Source of the DNA: JBKPNX01 sp046732855
Lineage (GTDB): Bacteria > Pseudomonadota > Alphaproteobacteria > Geminicoccales > Geminicoccaceae
NCBI GenBank assembly: GCA_046732855.1
Contig: JBKPNX010000051.1
Coordinates: 1 to 8,615 of the forward strand
DNA: 8,615 nucleotides
Direction of reading: 5' to 3'
Part shown: positions 1-5,937 of the stretch, piece after piece
How positions within the stretch are numbered: position 1 is the first letter of the stretch
Layout: each line of letters begins with the position of its first letter
Translations under genes and position numbers: made by a program
The notes under the pieces: generated by a model
What the model saw: the letters and a program-made list of their open reading frames with translations, nothing else
Told to the model about the DNA's origin: nothing
Databases searched by the model: none

Positions 1-483
<483 letters not shown>

Positions 484-487
<4 letters not shown>

Positions 488-1509
488 TCCCGCTCTGGCA
501 GCAGATCGTCCGCGACCCGAACCTCCTGTCGGCCACGGTATTCGGCGGCTGCCTGCTCGCTGTCGGGCTGCTCAGCGTCCTGTGGTTCACGGTGTTCCAG
601 CAGGACGAGCGCCGGCTGCGGCGCCGGCTCGAGCGGCTGCACGCGGCGCCAAAGGCGCCCCGGGTCGATGAGGAGAACCGGCCGATCGAGAGCGTCCGAC
701 GCAACAAGCAGGACAGCTCGATCGCCACGCTCGACCGGCTGATCAAGCGGACCCTGCCCAACATCAATCTGCTGCGCCTGCGCCTGGCGCGCACCGGCTG
801 GTCGCTCAAGATCGGCGACTATCTGCTGATCTCGCTGGTCACCGCGGCTGTGACCACGGCCATACTGACGTTCACGTTCCACCTGTCGCTGCTGATCAAC
901 GTCCTGTTCGGGATCGTGCTCGGGGTCGGTCTGCCGCACATGGTGGTGTCGCGGCGCATCGCGCGGCGCACCAAGAGGTTCATCGCGCTGCTGCCCGAGG
1001 GGCTTGACCTGATCGTGCGCGGCATCCGCTCCGGCCTGCCGGCGAGCGAGGCGCTGCGCACCATCGCCGACGAGATCCAGGATCCGGTCGGCAAGGAATT
1101 CCGCGACGTGACCGACCAGATGCGCATCGGCGTCGCCATGGACGAGGCGCTCTGGACGACCGCCAAGCGGCTCGCGATCCCCGAGTTCAACTTCCTCGTG
1201 ATCAGCCTGTCGATCCAGCAGGAGACTGGCGGCAACCTCGCCGAGATTTTGGAGAAGCTGTCCGACATGGTGCGGCGGCGCGAGCAGATGCGCCTCAAGG
1301 TCAAGGCGATGTCGTCGGAGGCGCGCGCCTCGGCGATGATCATCGGCAGCTTGCCATTCGTCATGGCCGGCGTGATCTCGTTCGTCAATCCCGAGTACAT
1401 GAGCACCTTGTTCACCGACCCGCGCGGCTGGGTGATGATCGGCATCGGCCTGACCAGCCTGCTGATCGGCCTCGGCATCATGGCCAAGATGATCAGGTTC
1501 GACATATGA
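484..1509 (+). CDS. tadB: Tad pilus inner-membrane platform protein TadB (type II secretion system F domain)
   Basis: This 341-residue integral membrane protein forms, with TadC, the inner-membrane platform that couples CpaF ATP hydrolysis to pilin extraction and pilus growth. The start chosen is ATG 484, overlapping the cpaF stop; an upstream in-frame ATG at 124 would lie inside cpaF and is rejected. Predicted membrane segments fall near residues 17-38, 112-131, 134-153, 283-301 and 315-334. A basic, charged stretch (about 40-90) follows the first. The T2SS-F domain covers about 165-295, with FIALLPEGLDLIVRGIRSG and the conserved block QQETGGNLAEILEKLSDMVR near 245-264. Length and topology are ordinary for TadB. 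It is the middle gene of a tightly packed operon and ends in a 4-bp ATGA overlap with tadC. No strong Shine-Dalgarno precedes it, which fits translational coupling. TadB rather than TadC is inferred from its position right after cpaF and from the ETGGNLAEIL block. Confidence 0.95.
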
Positions 1510-2480
1510 ACCGCATGGACCAAGTCCTGCCGCTCGGCATGACCGCCGACGGCCTCCTCGTCACCCTGGCCGCCGTCATGGCGTTCCTCAGCGTGCTCGC
1601 GGTCTGGTACGCGCTGCTCGAGAAGCACCCGATGGAGCGCCGTGTGCGCATGCTTTCCGCACGCCGGGACGAGCTGCGCAGCCAAATCCTCCGGGAGCGG
1701 GGCGTGCGCAGGCGCCAGAAGGAAGGCCTGGGCATGATGCGCCAGGTGGTCGCCGCGCTGAAGCTGCTGCAGAGCCAGCAGACCGACAAGCTGCACGACC
1801 GCCTGTCCCAGGCTGGCATGCGCTCGCGCGATGCGATGGTCGTGTTCCTGTTCTTCAAGGTCGCCATGCCCGTGCTGCTCGCCGCGGTGACCTTCCTTCT
1901 GGTGTACCTCCTGGAGTTCGGCGACCTCTCGCCTGGGATGCGGCTGCTCGCGGTGCTCGGCGGCGCCGTGCTCGGCTTCTTCGTGCCCGAGCTGTACGTG
2001 TCCAACCTGACCAAAAAGCGCCAGCTGGCGCTGAGCAAGTCCTTGCCCGACGGTCTCGATCTTCTGGTGATCTGCGCCGAATCCGGGCTGTCGCTCGACG
2101 CCGCGCTTGATCGGGTCGCCAACGAGATCGGCGGCGCCAGCCCGGCCCTCGCCGAAGAGCTGTCGCTCACCTCGATCGAGCTGGGCTTCCTGCCCGACCG
2201 CCGGCAGGCGCTGCTCAATTTCAACCGCCGCACCAACCTGCCGTCGGTCCGCGGCGTCGTGAACACGCTCATGCAGACCGAGAAGTACGGCACGCCGTTG
2301 TCCCAGTCGTTGCGCGTGCTGGCCAACGAGTTCCGCGACCAGCGGCTGCTCAAGGCCGAGGAGAAGGCCGCCCGCCTGCCCGCGACGCTGACCGTGCCGA
2401 TGATCGTGTTCATCCTGCCGGTGCTGTTCATCGTCCTGATCGGTCCGGCGGTGATCAAGGTGATGGACAATCTGCTCTGA
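1506..2480 (+). CDS. tadC: Tad pilus inner-membrane platform protein TadC (type II secretion system F domain)
   Basis: This is the second F-domain membrane protein of the Tad pilus platform (324 residues), the partner of TadB. The start is ATG 1506, overlapping the tadB stop (ATGA 1506-1509). Predicted membrane segments are near residues 15-38, 110-137, 143-165 and 293-317. The T2SS-F region runs from about 177 to 310. It begins with the typical TadC sequence SLPDGLDLLVICAESGLSLD and includes MQTEKYGTPLSQSLRVLANE near 256-274, the block where TadB has its ETGGNLAEIL motif. A basic, charged segment (about 40-75) separates the first helix from the rest. The gene ends at 2480 next to a 7-bp GC hairpin, and no tadD-like TPR lipoprotein gene follows, although tadD often comes next in this cluster. 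The protein looks intact and of normal length. Confidence 0.95.
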   Translation: MNRMDQVLPLGMTADGLLVTLAAVMAFLSVLAVWYALLEKHPMERRVRMLSARRDELRSQILRERGVRRRQKEGLGMMRQVVAALKLLQSQQTDKLHDRLSQAGMRSRDAMVVFLFFKVAMPVLLAAVTFLLVYLLEFGDLSPGMRLLAVLGGAVLGFFVPELYVSNLTKKRQLALSKSLPDGLDLLVICAESGLSLDAALDRVANEIGGASPALAEELSLTSIELGFLPDRRQALLNFNRRTNLPSVRGVVNTLMQTEKYGTPLSQSLRVLANEFRDQRLLKAEEKAARLPATLTVPMIVFILPVLFIVLIGPAVIKVMDNLL

Positions 2481-2484
2481 TCAG

Positions 2485-2503
2485 GCCGCGCGGCGTGCGC
2501 GGC
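2485..2503 (+). terminator. GC hairpin just after tadC, possible terminator
   Basis: GCCGCGC (2485-2491) and GCGCGGC (2497-2503) pair perfectly around a 5-nt loop, beginning 4 nt after the tadC stop. There is no T-run after the stem, so it is not a canonical intrinsic terminator. It may slow polymerase, protect the 3' end of the mRNA, or be chance in very GC-rich DNA. Its position at the end of the operon is the main support. Confidence 0.3.
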
Positions 2504-2985
2504 GCCGGGAGCGCCACCCGAAGCGGCTCTGACCACCGCGCCGGCGTGCGCGGCCCAGTCTGCGATCCCACGAAGCAGGGTACGTGAAGCCGCGGCGCCT
2601 CGCTCGGACAGCCCATCGCGCATGGCCGGGGGCTTGCCGATGACTGCAACGCTCGTCGCTCCGGCACGGCGGCCACCTTTGCGGCCTGGTCGATCGTGGC
2701 GCGGACGCTCGCAAGAGCATGCGTGATCGACGCTCCCCGAGAGCTCGCCCCGATGCCCTGCACCGTGCCATTGCTGGCCAATGCCGCCGGCAGCCCTCTT
2801 CCCGCTCGCCTGCTGACCACCGACTCGATCTCTGGCTCCAGTTCTGAGCGCGCGGTCGACATCTAGACCGATCGCGCCTGCTCGGGCGCCGTGCGCGACG
2901 ACAGCTACCCGGCAAGCCGGCGAGGGCAATTCTTTACAGGAAGCGGCCGCTCCGTTTTGCTCGCCGGGAACAAAGGGAGGAACCA
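2504..2985. other. Intergenic region between tadC and the sulfatase gene, no gene recognised
   Basis: About 480 bases between the Tad operon and the sulfatase gene. Several minus-strand frames stay open here, but their translations (for example 2862 down to 2455, and 2915 down to 2481) are arginine/alanine/proline-rich, have no motif I recognise, and run into or abut tadC on the opposite strand. Open frames of this kind are expected from GC-rich composition. Near the sulfatase end there is an 8-bp inverted repeat, CCGGCGAG (2917-2924) with CTCGCCGG (2960-2967), and a 10-bp palindrome AGCGGCCGCT (2942-2951) between its arms. Both would be able to fold in the sulfatase leader. I see no convincing sigma-70 promoter. 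Confidence 0.5.
2975..2980 (+). promoter_or_regulatory. Strong Shine-Dalgarno of the sulfatase gene
   Basis: GGGAGG, within AAAGGGAGGA, lies 5 nt before ATG 2986. It is the clearest ribosome binding site in the window. It decides the sulfatase start, which also places a plausible signal peptide at the N-terminus. Confidence 0.8.
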
Positions 2986-4434
2986 ATGCGTGCCGATCGC
3001 TCCCCTCGTGCCGTCGCGACTTGGTGCATGCTTTGGGCGGTGTTGCTGACGGCCGCAGACGCCGCTCCGGCCCAGCAGGCGCAGCCGACGGCCAGGCCCC
3101 CGAACATCGTGTTCGTGCTGTCCGACGACGAGGATCTCGGCATCCACGCCTCGATGTCCAAAGTCAAGGCGCTGATCGAAGACCAGGGAGCGGTGTTCGC
3201 AAGCTTCTTCACGACCTACCCGCTGTGCTGCCCGTCGCGCGCCTCGATCCTGCGCGGACAATACCCGCACAACACGCTGGTGTTGGGCAATCTGCCGCCG
3301 GAGGGCGGGTTCCTGACGTTCCGCCGTCTCGGACTCGAGGACTCGACGATCGCCACCTGGCTGCAGGCCGCCGGCTACCGCACCGCGTTTTACGGCAAGT
3401 ACCTGAATGGCTACACCGAGACCGATGCTCCGCCGCCGGGCTGGGACGAATGGGACGCCGCCAACAACGACGGCTATTTTAACGTGAACTACAAGCTGAA
3501 TGAGAACGGCGAGGTCGTGGCCTACGGCGGCGCGCCGGCGGACTATCTGACCGACGTGATCGCAGGCAAGGCCGTGGCCGCCATCCGCCGCTTCTCGGCC
3601 GAAAACCGCCCGTTCTTCCTTTACGTCGCGCCGTTCGCGCCGCACAGCCCGTACAATCCGGCGCCGCGCCACAAGGGCATGTTCGAGAATGCGCAGCTGC
3701 CGCAATCTGCATCCTTCAACGAGGACGACGTCAGCGACAAGCCGGGCTTCATCCAGGAGCTGGCGCGCCTGGACCAGGATCAGATCGCGGAGATCACGAC
3801 CCACCATCGCCAGCGTCTGGAGAGCCTGCAGGCGGTCGACGAGCTGGTGGCGACGCTGGTCGCGACGCTGGAGGCCACGGGCGAGCTCGCGCGTACCTAC
3901 CTCGTCTATGCGTCCGACAACGGCTTTCATCTCGGTGCGCACCGGATGCTCGAGGGCAAGGACACGGCCTACGAGGAGGACATCCGGGTGCCGCTCGCGA
4001 TGCGCGGGCCGGGCATTGCCAAAGGCCGGACGGTGAGCGGCATGGCGCTCAACATTGATCTCGCTCCGACCTTTGCCGCCTGGGCCGGGATCGAGCCGCC
4101 GGAGTTCGTGGACGGCCGCTCGCTGATGCCGCTCCTGGATGACCCGAGCGTCCCCTGGCGCAGAAGCTTTCTCATCCAGCGCCTGGGTCTCGAGTCCGAC
4201 GAGCGCCTGGAGCCCGCGAACGCGCTCGCGATCCGCACCGAACGCTACACCTACATCGCCTACAACAACGGCGAGCGCGAGATGTACGACCTCAGGGCCG
4301 ATCCCGACCAGCTCCAGAGTATCGAGCCGACCGCCGATGAGGCATTGATCGAGGCGCTTGCCGCGCGCCTGACCGAGCTGCGCTCCTGCGAAGGGCAGCA
4401 ATGCCGCGACCTCGAGGACCTGCCGGTGCAGTAG
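2986..4434 (+). CDS. Exported sulfatase, N-acetylglucosamine-6-sulfatase-like (formylglycine-dependent)
   Basis: This hydrolase of 482 residues should cleave sulfate esters, probably outside the cytoplasm. Residues 1-26 look like a signal peptide: several arginines, a hydrophobic core at about 10-22, then an Ala-Asp-Ala cleavage site (Ala-Pro-Ala at 29 is the alternative). The mature domain opens with PNIVFVLSDDED, where Asp47 and Asp48 match calcium ligands. The sulfatase signature CCPSRASILRG follows; Cys81 of CxPSR is the residue converted to formylglycine. Further conserved residues are Lys138 (GKYLNGY), His220 (APH), Asp311-Asn312 (SDNG) and Lys325. Blocks such as PAPRHKGMF, SFNEDDVSDKP and EEDIRVPLAMRGPG resemble the N-acetylglucosamine-6-sulfatase-like branch. 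Cys468 and Cys473 near the C-terminus could form a disulfide. The substrate cannot be read from sequence, so no symbol is given. A formylglycine-generating enzyme elsewhere in the genome would be required. It stands alone, with its own ribosome binding site and a hairpin after the stop. Confidence 0.94.
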   Translation: MRADRSPRAVATWCMLWAVLLTAADAAPAQQAQPTARPPNIVFVLSDDEDLGIHASMSKVKALIEDQGAVFASFFTTYPLCCPSRASILRGQYPHNTLVLGNLPPEGGFLTFRRLGLEDSTIATWLQAAGYRTAFYGKYLNGYTETDAPPPGWDEWDAANNDGYFNVNYKLNENGEVVAYGGAPADYLTDVIAGKAVAAIRRFSAENRPFFLYVAPFAPHSPYNPAPRHKGMFENAQLPQSASFNEDDVSDKPGFIQELARLDQDQIAEITTHHRQRLESLQAVDELVATLVATLEATGELARTYLVYASDNGFHLGAHRMLEGKDTAYEEDIRVPLAMRGPGIAKGRTVSGMALNIDLAPTFAAWAGIEPPEFVDGRSLMPLLDDPSVPWRRSFLIQRLGLESDERLEPANALAIRTERYTYIAYNNGEREMYDLRADPDQLQSIEPTADEALIEALAARLTELRSCEGQQCRDLEDLPVQ

Positions 4435-4445
4435 GCGATCAGAAG

Positions 4446-4461
4446 CGCCGATGGATCGGCG
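4446..4461 (+). terminator. Hairpin after the sulfatase gene, possible terminator
   Basis: CGCCGAT (4446-4452) and ATCGGCG (4455-4461) form a perfect inverted repeat with a 2-base centre, in practice a 6-bp stem with a TGGA tetraloop. It starts 12 nt after the sulfatase stop codon. It is followed by GTAACCCCC rather than a T-run, so termination would be weak or factor-assisted. It also lies at the far end of the convergent decayed gene and could serve both strands. Confidence 0.4.
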
Positions 4462-4517
4462 GTAACCCCCGCTGCCTCATCCGCTGCTGGTTTTCGAGTT
4501 GTCCGCGCCGCACCGGC

Positions 4518-4532
4518 CTCGGGTTCGTTCGG
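4518..4532. repeat. 15-mer repeat, copy 1 of 3
   Basis: CTCGGGTTCGTTCGG, identical to the copies at 4634-4648 and 4783-4797. Its minus-strand complement can be read as Pro-Asn-Glu-Pro-Glu (here Leu-Pro-Asn-Glu-Pro-Glu), a tail motif of the decayed gene. It sits in a different minus frame from the other two copies. Confidence 0.75.
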
Positions 4533-4633
4533 CAAGCGCTCGGGCAGCATGCAAGGCCTTAGGGTCGGATCGAGTTCGGGTGCGGCTCGAGGCCCGTGGG
4601 GACACCTGACGCCGGGCACCGTGTGGGAACAAA

Positions 4634-4648
4634 CTCGGGTTCGTTCGG
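4634..4648. repeat. 15-mer repeat, copy 2 of 3
   Basis: Exact second copy of CTCGGGTTCGTTCGG, 116 bp from copy 1. Reading its own minus frame gives ARWPPNEPEFVPT, which follows a coding-like stretch (GGLPEPMYLPSEPPAPG). The spacing of 116 is not a multiple of 3. Confidence 0.75.
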
Positions 4649-4782
4649 CGGCCAGCGGGCCGCGGGGTCGTGCAGCGCGCCGGGCGCGGGCGGCTCGCTT
4701 GGCAGATACATCGGTTCGGGCAGGCCGCCGGGCAGGAGGGCGGCTCGGTCGGGGCGCAGTGCAGCCGTGGGGCGGACCCGTG

Positions 4783-4797
4783 CTCGGGTTCGTTCGG
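4783..4797. repeat. 15-mer repeat, copy 3 of 3
   Basis: Exact third copy of CTCGGGTTCGTTCGG, 149 bp from copy 2; again not a multiple of 3. On the minus strand it reads HPQPNEPEHGS in the third frame. It is the copy closest to the conserved part of the decayed gene. Confidence 0.75.
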
Positions 4798-4964
4798 TTG
4801 CGGATGCGAGGTGAGGGGCGGCCGCGCCGCGCGCCGCCTCGGCTGCGTCGCCAGGGTCCGAGCGCACGCGGTCACCTGCTCGCCTGCGCCGTCTGCTCGG
4901 ACTGGAGCGCCTTGAGCGTCTTGAGCGCGCGCCAGAATTCGGCCATCGCGGCGCCGCGATAGCG

Positions 4965-5013
4965 GTTGGTCGGAGCGCAGCGACCACCAAGGTCGGTGCT
5001 GGCTCCCGTCAAC
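4965..5013. repeat. 49-bp imperfect palindrome inserted in the decayed gene
   Basis: The two halves pair around a central AA/TT at 4989-4990: the outer arms (GTTGGTCGGAGC at 4965, GAGACCGTT side GTTGACGGGAGC on the complement) match at 9 of 12 positions, and the inner arms (CAGCGACCACC against CAGCACCGACC) at 8 of 11, with one bulged base. It lies exactly between codons for RSFET and RYRGAA, where the family has about two residues. It thus adds about 43 bases and shifts the frame. CGGT occurs at both edges (4963-4966 and 5013-5016), a possible but weak target duplication. Such a shape fits a small palindromic mobile or repetitive element, but I do not recognise a named family. Confidence 0.6.
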
Positions 5014-5419
5014 GGTCTCGAACGAGCGCGTGCCGGTGCCGTCACGGATCATGGCCAGCCCGAGCCCGCCCTGCGCGAACTGCCGCTCCTCGAGCAGCTC
5101 CGTCTCGATCCCGTCCGCCCGGGCGAGGCGCCAGGCGGCCACGGCGACGTGGCGCGCGAGCACGGTCTGCAGCGCGCCGACGGGCGCCAGCTCCTCGACC
5201 AGCGCCGCCTTGAGGCCGGCGAACTCGGCGGCGTCCTCGTCGGGCAGCACGAGATGCTTCCGCGCCCGCGTGCCATCTTCAGCGCATTCTGCGCCGAGCG
5301 CGCCTTGTTCGGTCTTCGGCCCGCGCGACTTCGCACCGTTCCGGCAGCTCGTTTCGGCACGCGCGGTAGTGGTGCTGACGGTCGCTCAATGGGCGGCGCC
5401 TGCACTGGACATGGCGGAT

Positions 5420-5424
5420 TCCTC
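5420..5424 (-). promoter_or_regulatory. Shine-Dalgarno of the decayed gene
   Basis: Read on the minus strand, GAGGA is followed by 7 nt and then ATG 5412. This fixes the original start of the decayed gene and shows that the nonsense codon, the ninth, lies inside the gene and not in the leader. Confidence 0.6.
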
Positions 5425-5484
5425 AGCTGTAGGTGGTTGTCGGCTGGAGATGAAGGCGCCTGAACGGCGGCTCCGGAAGCGCGT

Positions 5485-5513
5485 AGTCTACCCGCTTCTA
5501 GGAATATTGTCCA
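5485..5513 (-). promoter_or_regulatory. Sigma-70-like promoter of the decayed gene
   Basis: On the minus strand, TGGACA (5513-5508, -35) and TAGACT (5490-5485, -10) are separated by exactly 17 nt. Each matches the consensus at four or five of six positions. Transcription would start near 5478, leaving a leader of about 66 nt before ATG 5412. The -35 element lies within the inverted repeat at 5506-5519. This is a prediction from spacing and position only. Confidence 0.5.
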
Positions 5514-5519
5514 GACAAT
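5506..5519. promoter_or_regulatory. Operator-like inverted repeat over the -35 element
   Basis: ATTGTC-CA-GACAAT is a perfect 6-bp inverted repeat with a 2-base centre, unusually AT-rich for this window. It covers the predicted -35 box of the decayed gene, the place expected for a repressor operator. The TTGT...ACAA outline resembles GntR-type sites, but the spacing does not fit the FadR/PdhR consensus well, so no regulator is named. Confidence 0.45.
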
Positions 5520-5564
5520 GCCGGACGGAGGGCGGCCCGCGCACCGCGCGACCGCGGTGGCGCA

Positions 5565-5586
5565 TTAACCCTTCGCTAACCTTAAC
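5565..5586. promoter_or_regulatory. CtrA-like box (TTAA-N7-CTAA) with adjacent TTAA
   Basis: TTAACCCTTCGCTAA at 5565-5579 matches the CtrA site TTAA-N7-TTAA at seven of eight positions, and a further TTAA lies at 5583-5586. CtrA is the cell-cycle response regulator of alphaproteobacteria. The site is about 150 bp upstream of the decayed gene start and some 350 bp beyond the lpd stop, so no intact gene is an obvious target in the window. AT-rich patches in intergenic DNA of such genomes often look like this. Confidence 0.3.
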
Positions 5587-5664
5587 CGTTTACCAAGCTC
5601 GCCGTGCCAGGGTGGGAATCCGCCGCCGCGCCGGGAGGGGGGACGGAAAGATGCGCGGAGTGCG

Positions 5665-5678
5665 GAGAACAGGTTCTC
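5665..5678. repeat. 14-bp palindrome GAGAAC-AG-GTTCTC
   Basis: Perfect 6-bp inverted repeat around a 2-base centre, in the gene-free stretch between the decayed gene and lpd. It could be an operator or a small hairpin. No intact gene begins nearby to regulate. Confidence 0.35.
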
Positions 5679-5759
5679 GCCTGCGCTGACTTCCGGGGTG
5701 GGGCCTCGCCAACTTTCGAGTAGCCGTACATGGCCCATCGGTTGGCGCCCATGCTTGCT

Positions 5760-5923
5760 GACCCGACGGCGAGCGCCCGCCGGCCTGCATTGGCATCCGC
5801 GCCACGCCGCTCGCGCCGCAACATCCTTGCCGACCCGAGGGCGACCGCCCGCCGGCCTGCATTGGCGTCCAGGCCATGCGGCTCGCACCGCAACATGCCT
5901 GTCGACCTGACGGCGAGCGCCCG
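5760..5923. repeat. 72-bp tandem repeat, two full units and a partial third
   Basis: Unit 1 is 5760-5831 and unit 2 is 5832-5903. By eye they agree at 61 of 72 positions and join head to tail with no gap. A third unit starts at 5904 and matches unit 1 at 19 of its first 20 bases. It then gives way to the hairpin that abuts the lpd stop. The shared core includes GCCCGCCGGCCTGCATTGGC. Because 72 is a multiple of three, the minus strand reads as a 24-residue repeat with DANAGRRA..., but the only start would be a GTG within the lpd hairpin, and I do not claim a gene. There are no spacers, so it is not a CRISPR array. Confidence 0.8.
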
Positions 5924-5937
5924 GCAGCCCACCGGGC
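5919..5937 (-). terminator. Hairpin directly after the lpd stop, possible terminator
   Basis: GCCCGG (5919-5924) and CCGGGC (5932-5937) pair around a 7-nt loop. On the minus strand the stem starts immediately after the lpd stop codon (5940-5938). No T-run follows, so it is a weak candidate. It marks the likely end of the odhB-lpd transcript and overlaps the edge of the tandem repeat. Confidence 0.35.

Larger units (their letters stand above)
4477..5412 (-). pseudogene. Decayed gene of the uncharacterised 'GPRT...NALKHGL' protein type
   Basis: The gene begins at ATG 5412 behind a good Shine-Dalgarno. It carries TGA at codon 9 (5388-5386), probably CGA to TGA. The same frame then reads ...NGAKSRGPKTEQG. 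A patch at about 5305-5277 has shifted frame (KARSAQNALK), returning after an apparent 1-base loss in the KHG codons to RARKHLVLPDEDAAEF and on to GLGLAMIRDGTGTRSFET. There a 49-bp imperfect palindrome interrupts it, and the homologous text resumes in another frame (NRYRGAAMAEFWRALKTLKALQSEQ), stopping at 4872. Farther down, PNEPE-type tail motifs occur in three different frames. From memory, proteins with GPRTE.GKARS..NALKHGL, LPDEDAAEF and RSFETLLRYR...EFWRALRTLKALQ are common hypothetical proteins in alphaproteobacteria; their function is unknown to me. No substitute start precedes GTG 5250, so a working product is unlikely. The 3' limit is uncertain. Sequencing errors could explain single indels but not the insertion. 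Confidence 0.8.

Noticed and set aside
1493..2986. Very long minus-strand open frame across tadC and the following gap
   Set aside because: It overlaps tadC almost fully. The translation is low-complexity Arg/Ala/Ser-rich without motifs, while the plus strand has a clear TadC. It is a shadow of GC-rich codon use.
2905..4401. 498-codon minus-strand open frame opposite the sulfatase gene
   Set aside because: The plus strand carries every sulfatase motif in order. The minus translation has no recognisable domain.
4477..5250. 257-codon minus-strand open frame read as an intact gene
   Set aside because: Only its first part matches the family. After the palindrome the family text continues in another frame, and the GTG start is internal, so this is one fragment of the decayed gene.
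5665..5678. LexA (SOS) box
   Set aside because: Alphaproteobacterial LexA sites are GTTC-N7-GTTC direct repeats and the Gram-positive type is GAAC-N4-GTTC. Here the spacing is 2, so neither fits.
4966..5689. Plus-strand open frames over the decayed gene
   Set aside because: They are antisense to the conserved blocks and have no ribosome site or motif of their own.
5760..5923. CRISPR array
   Set aside because: Units are 72 bp and directly adjacent with no spacers, and the copies differ from one another.
5582..5932. Small minus-strand protein made of 24-residue repeats
   Set aside because: The only start is a GTG in the hairpin behind the lpd stop, with no separate ribosome site. All frames stay open across the tandem repeat because its period is a multiple of three.
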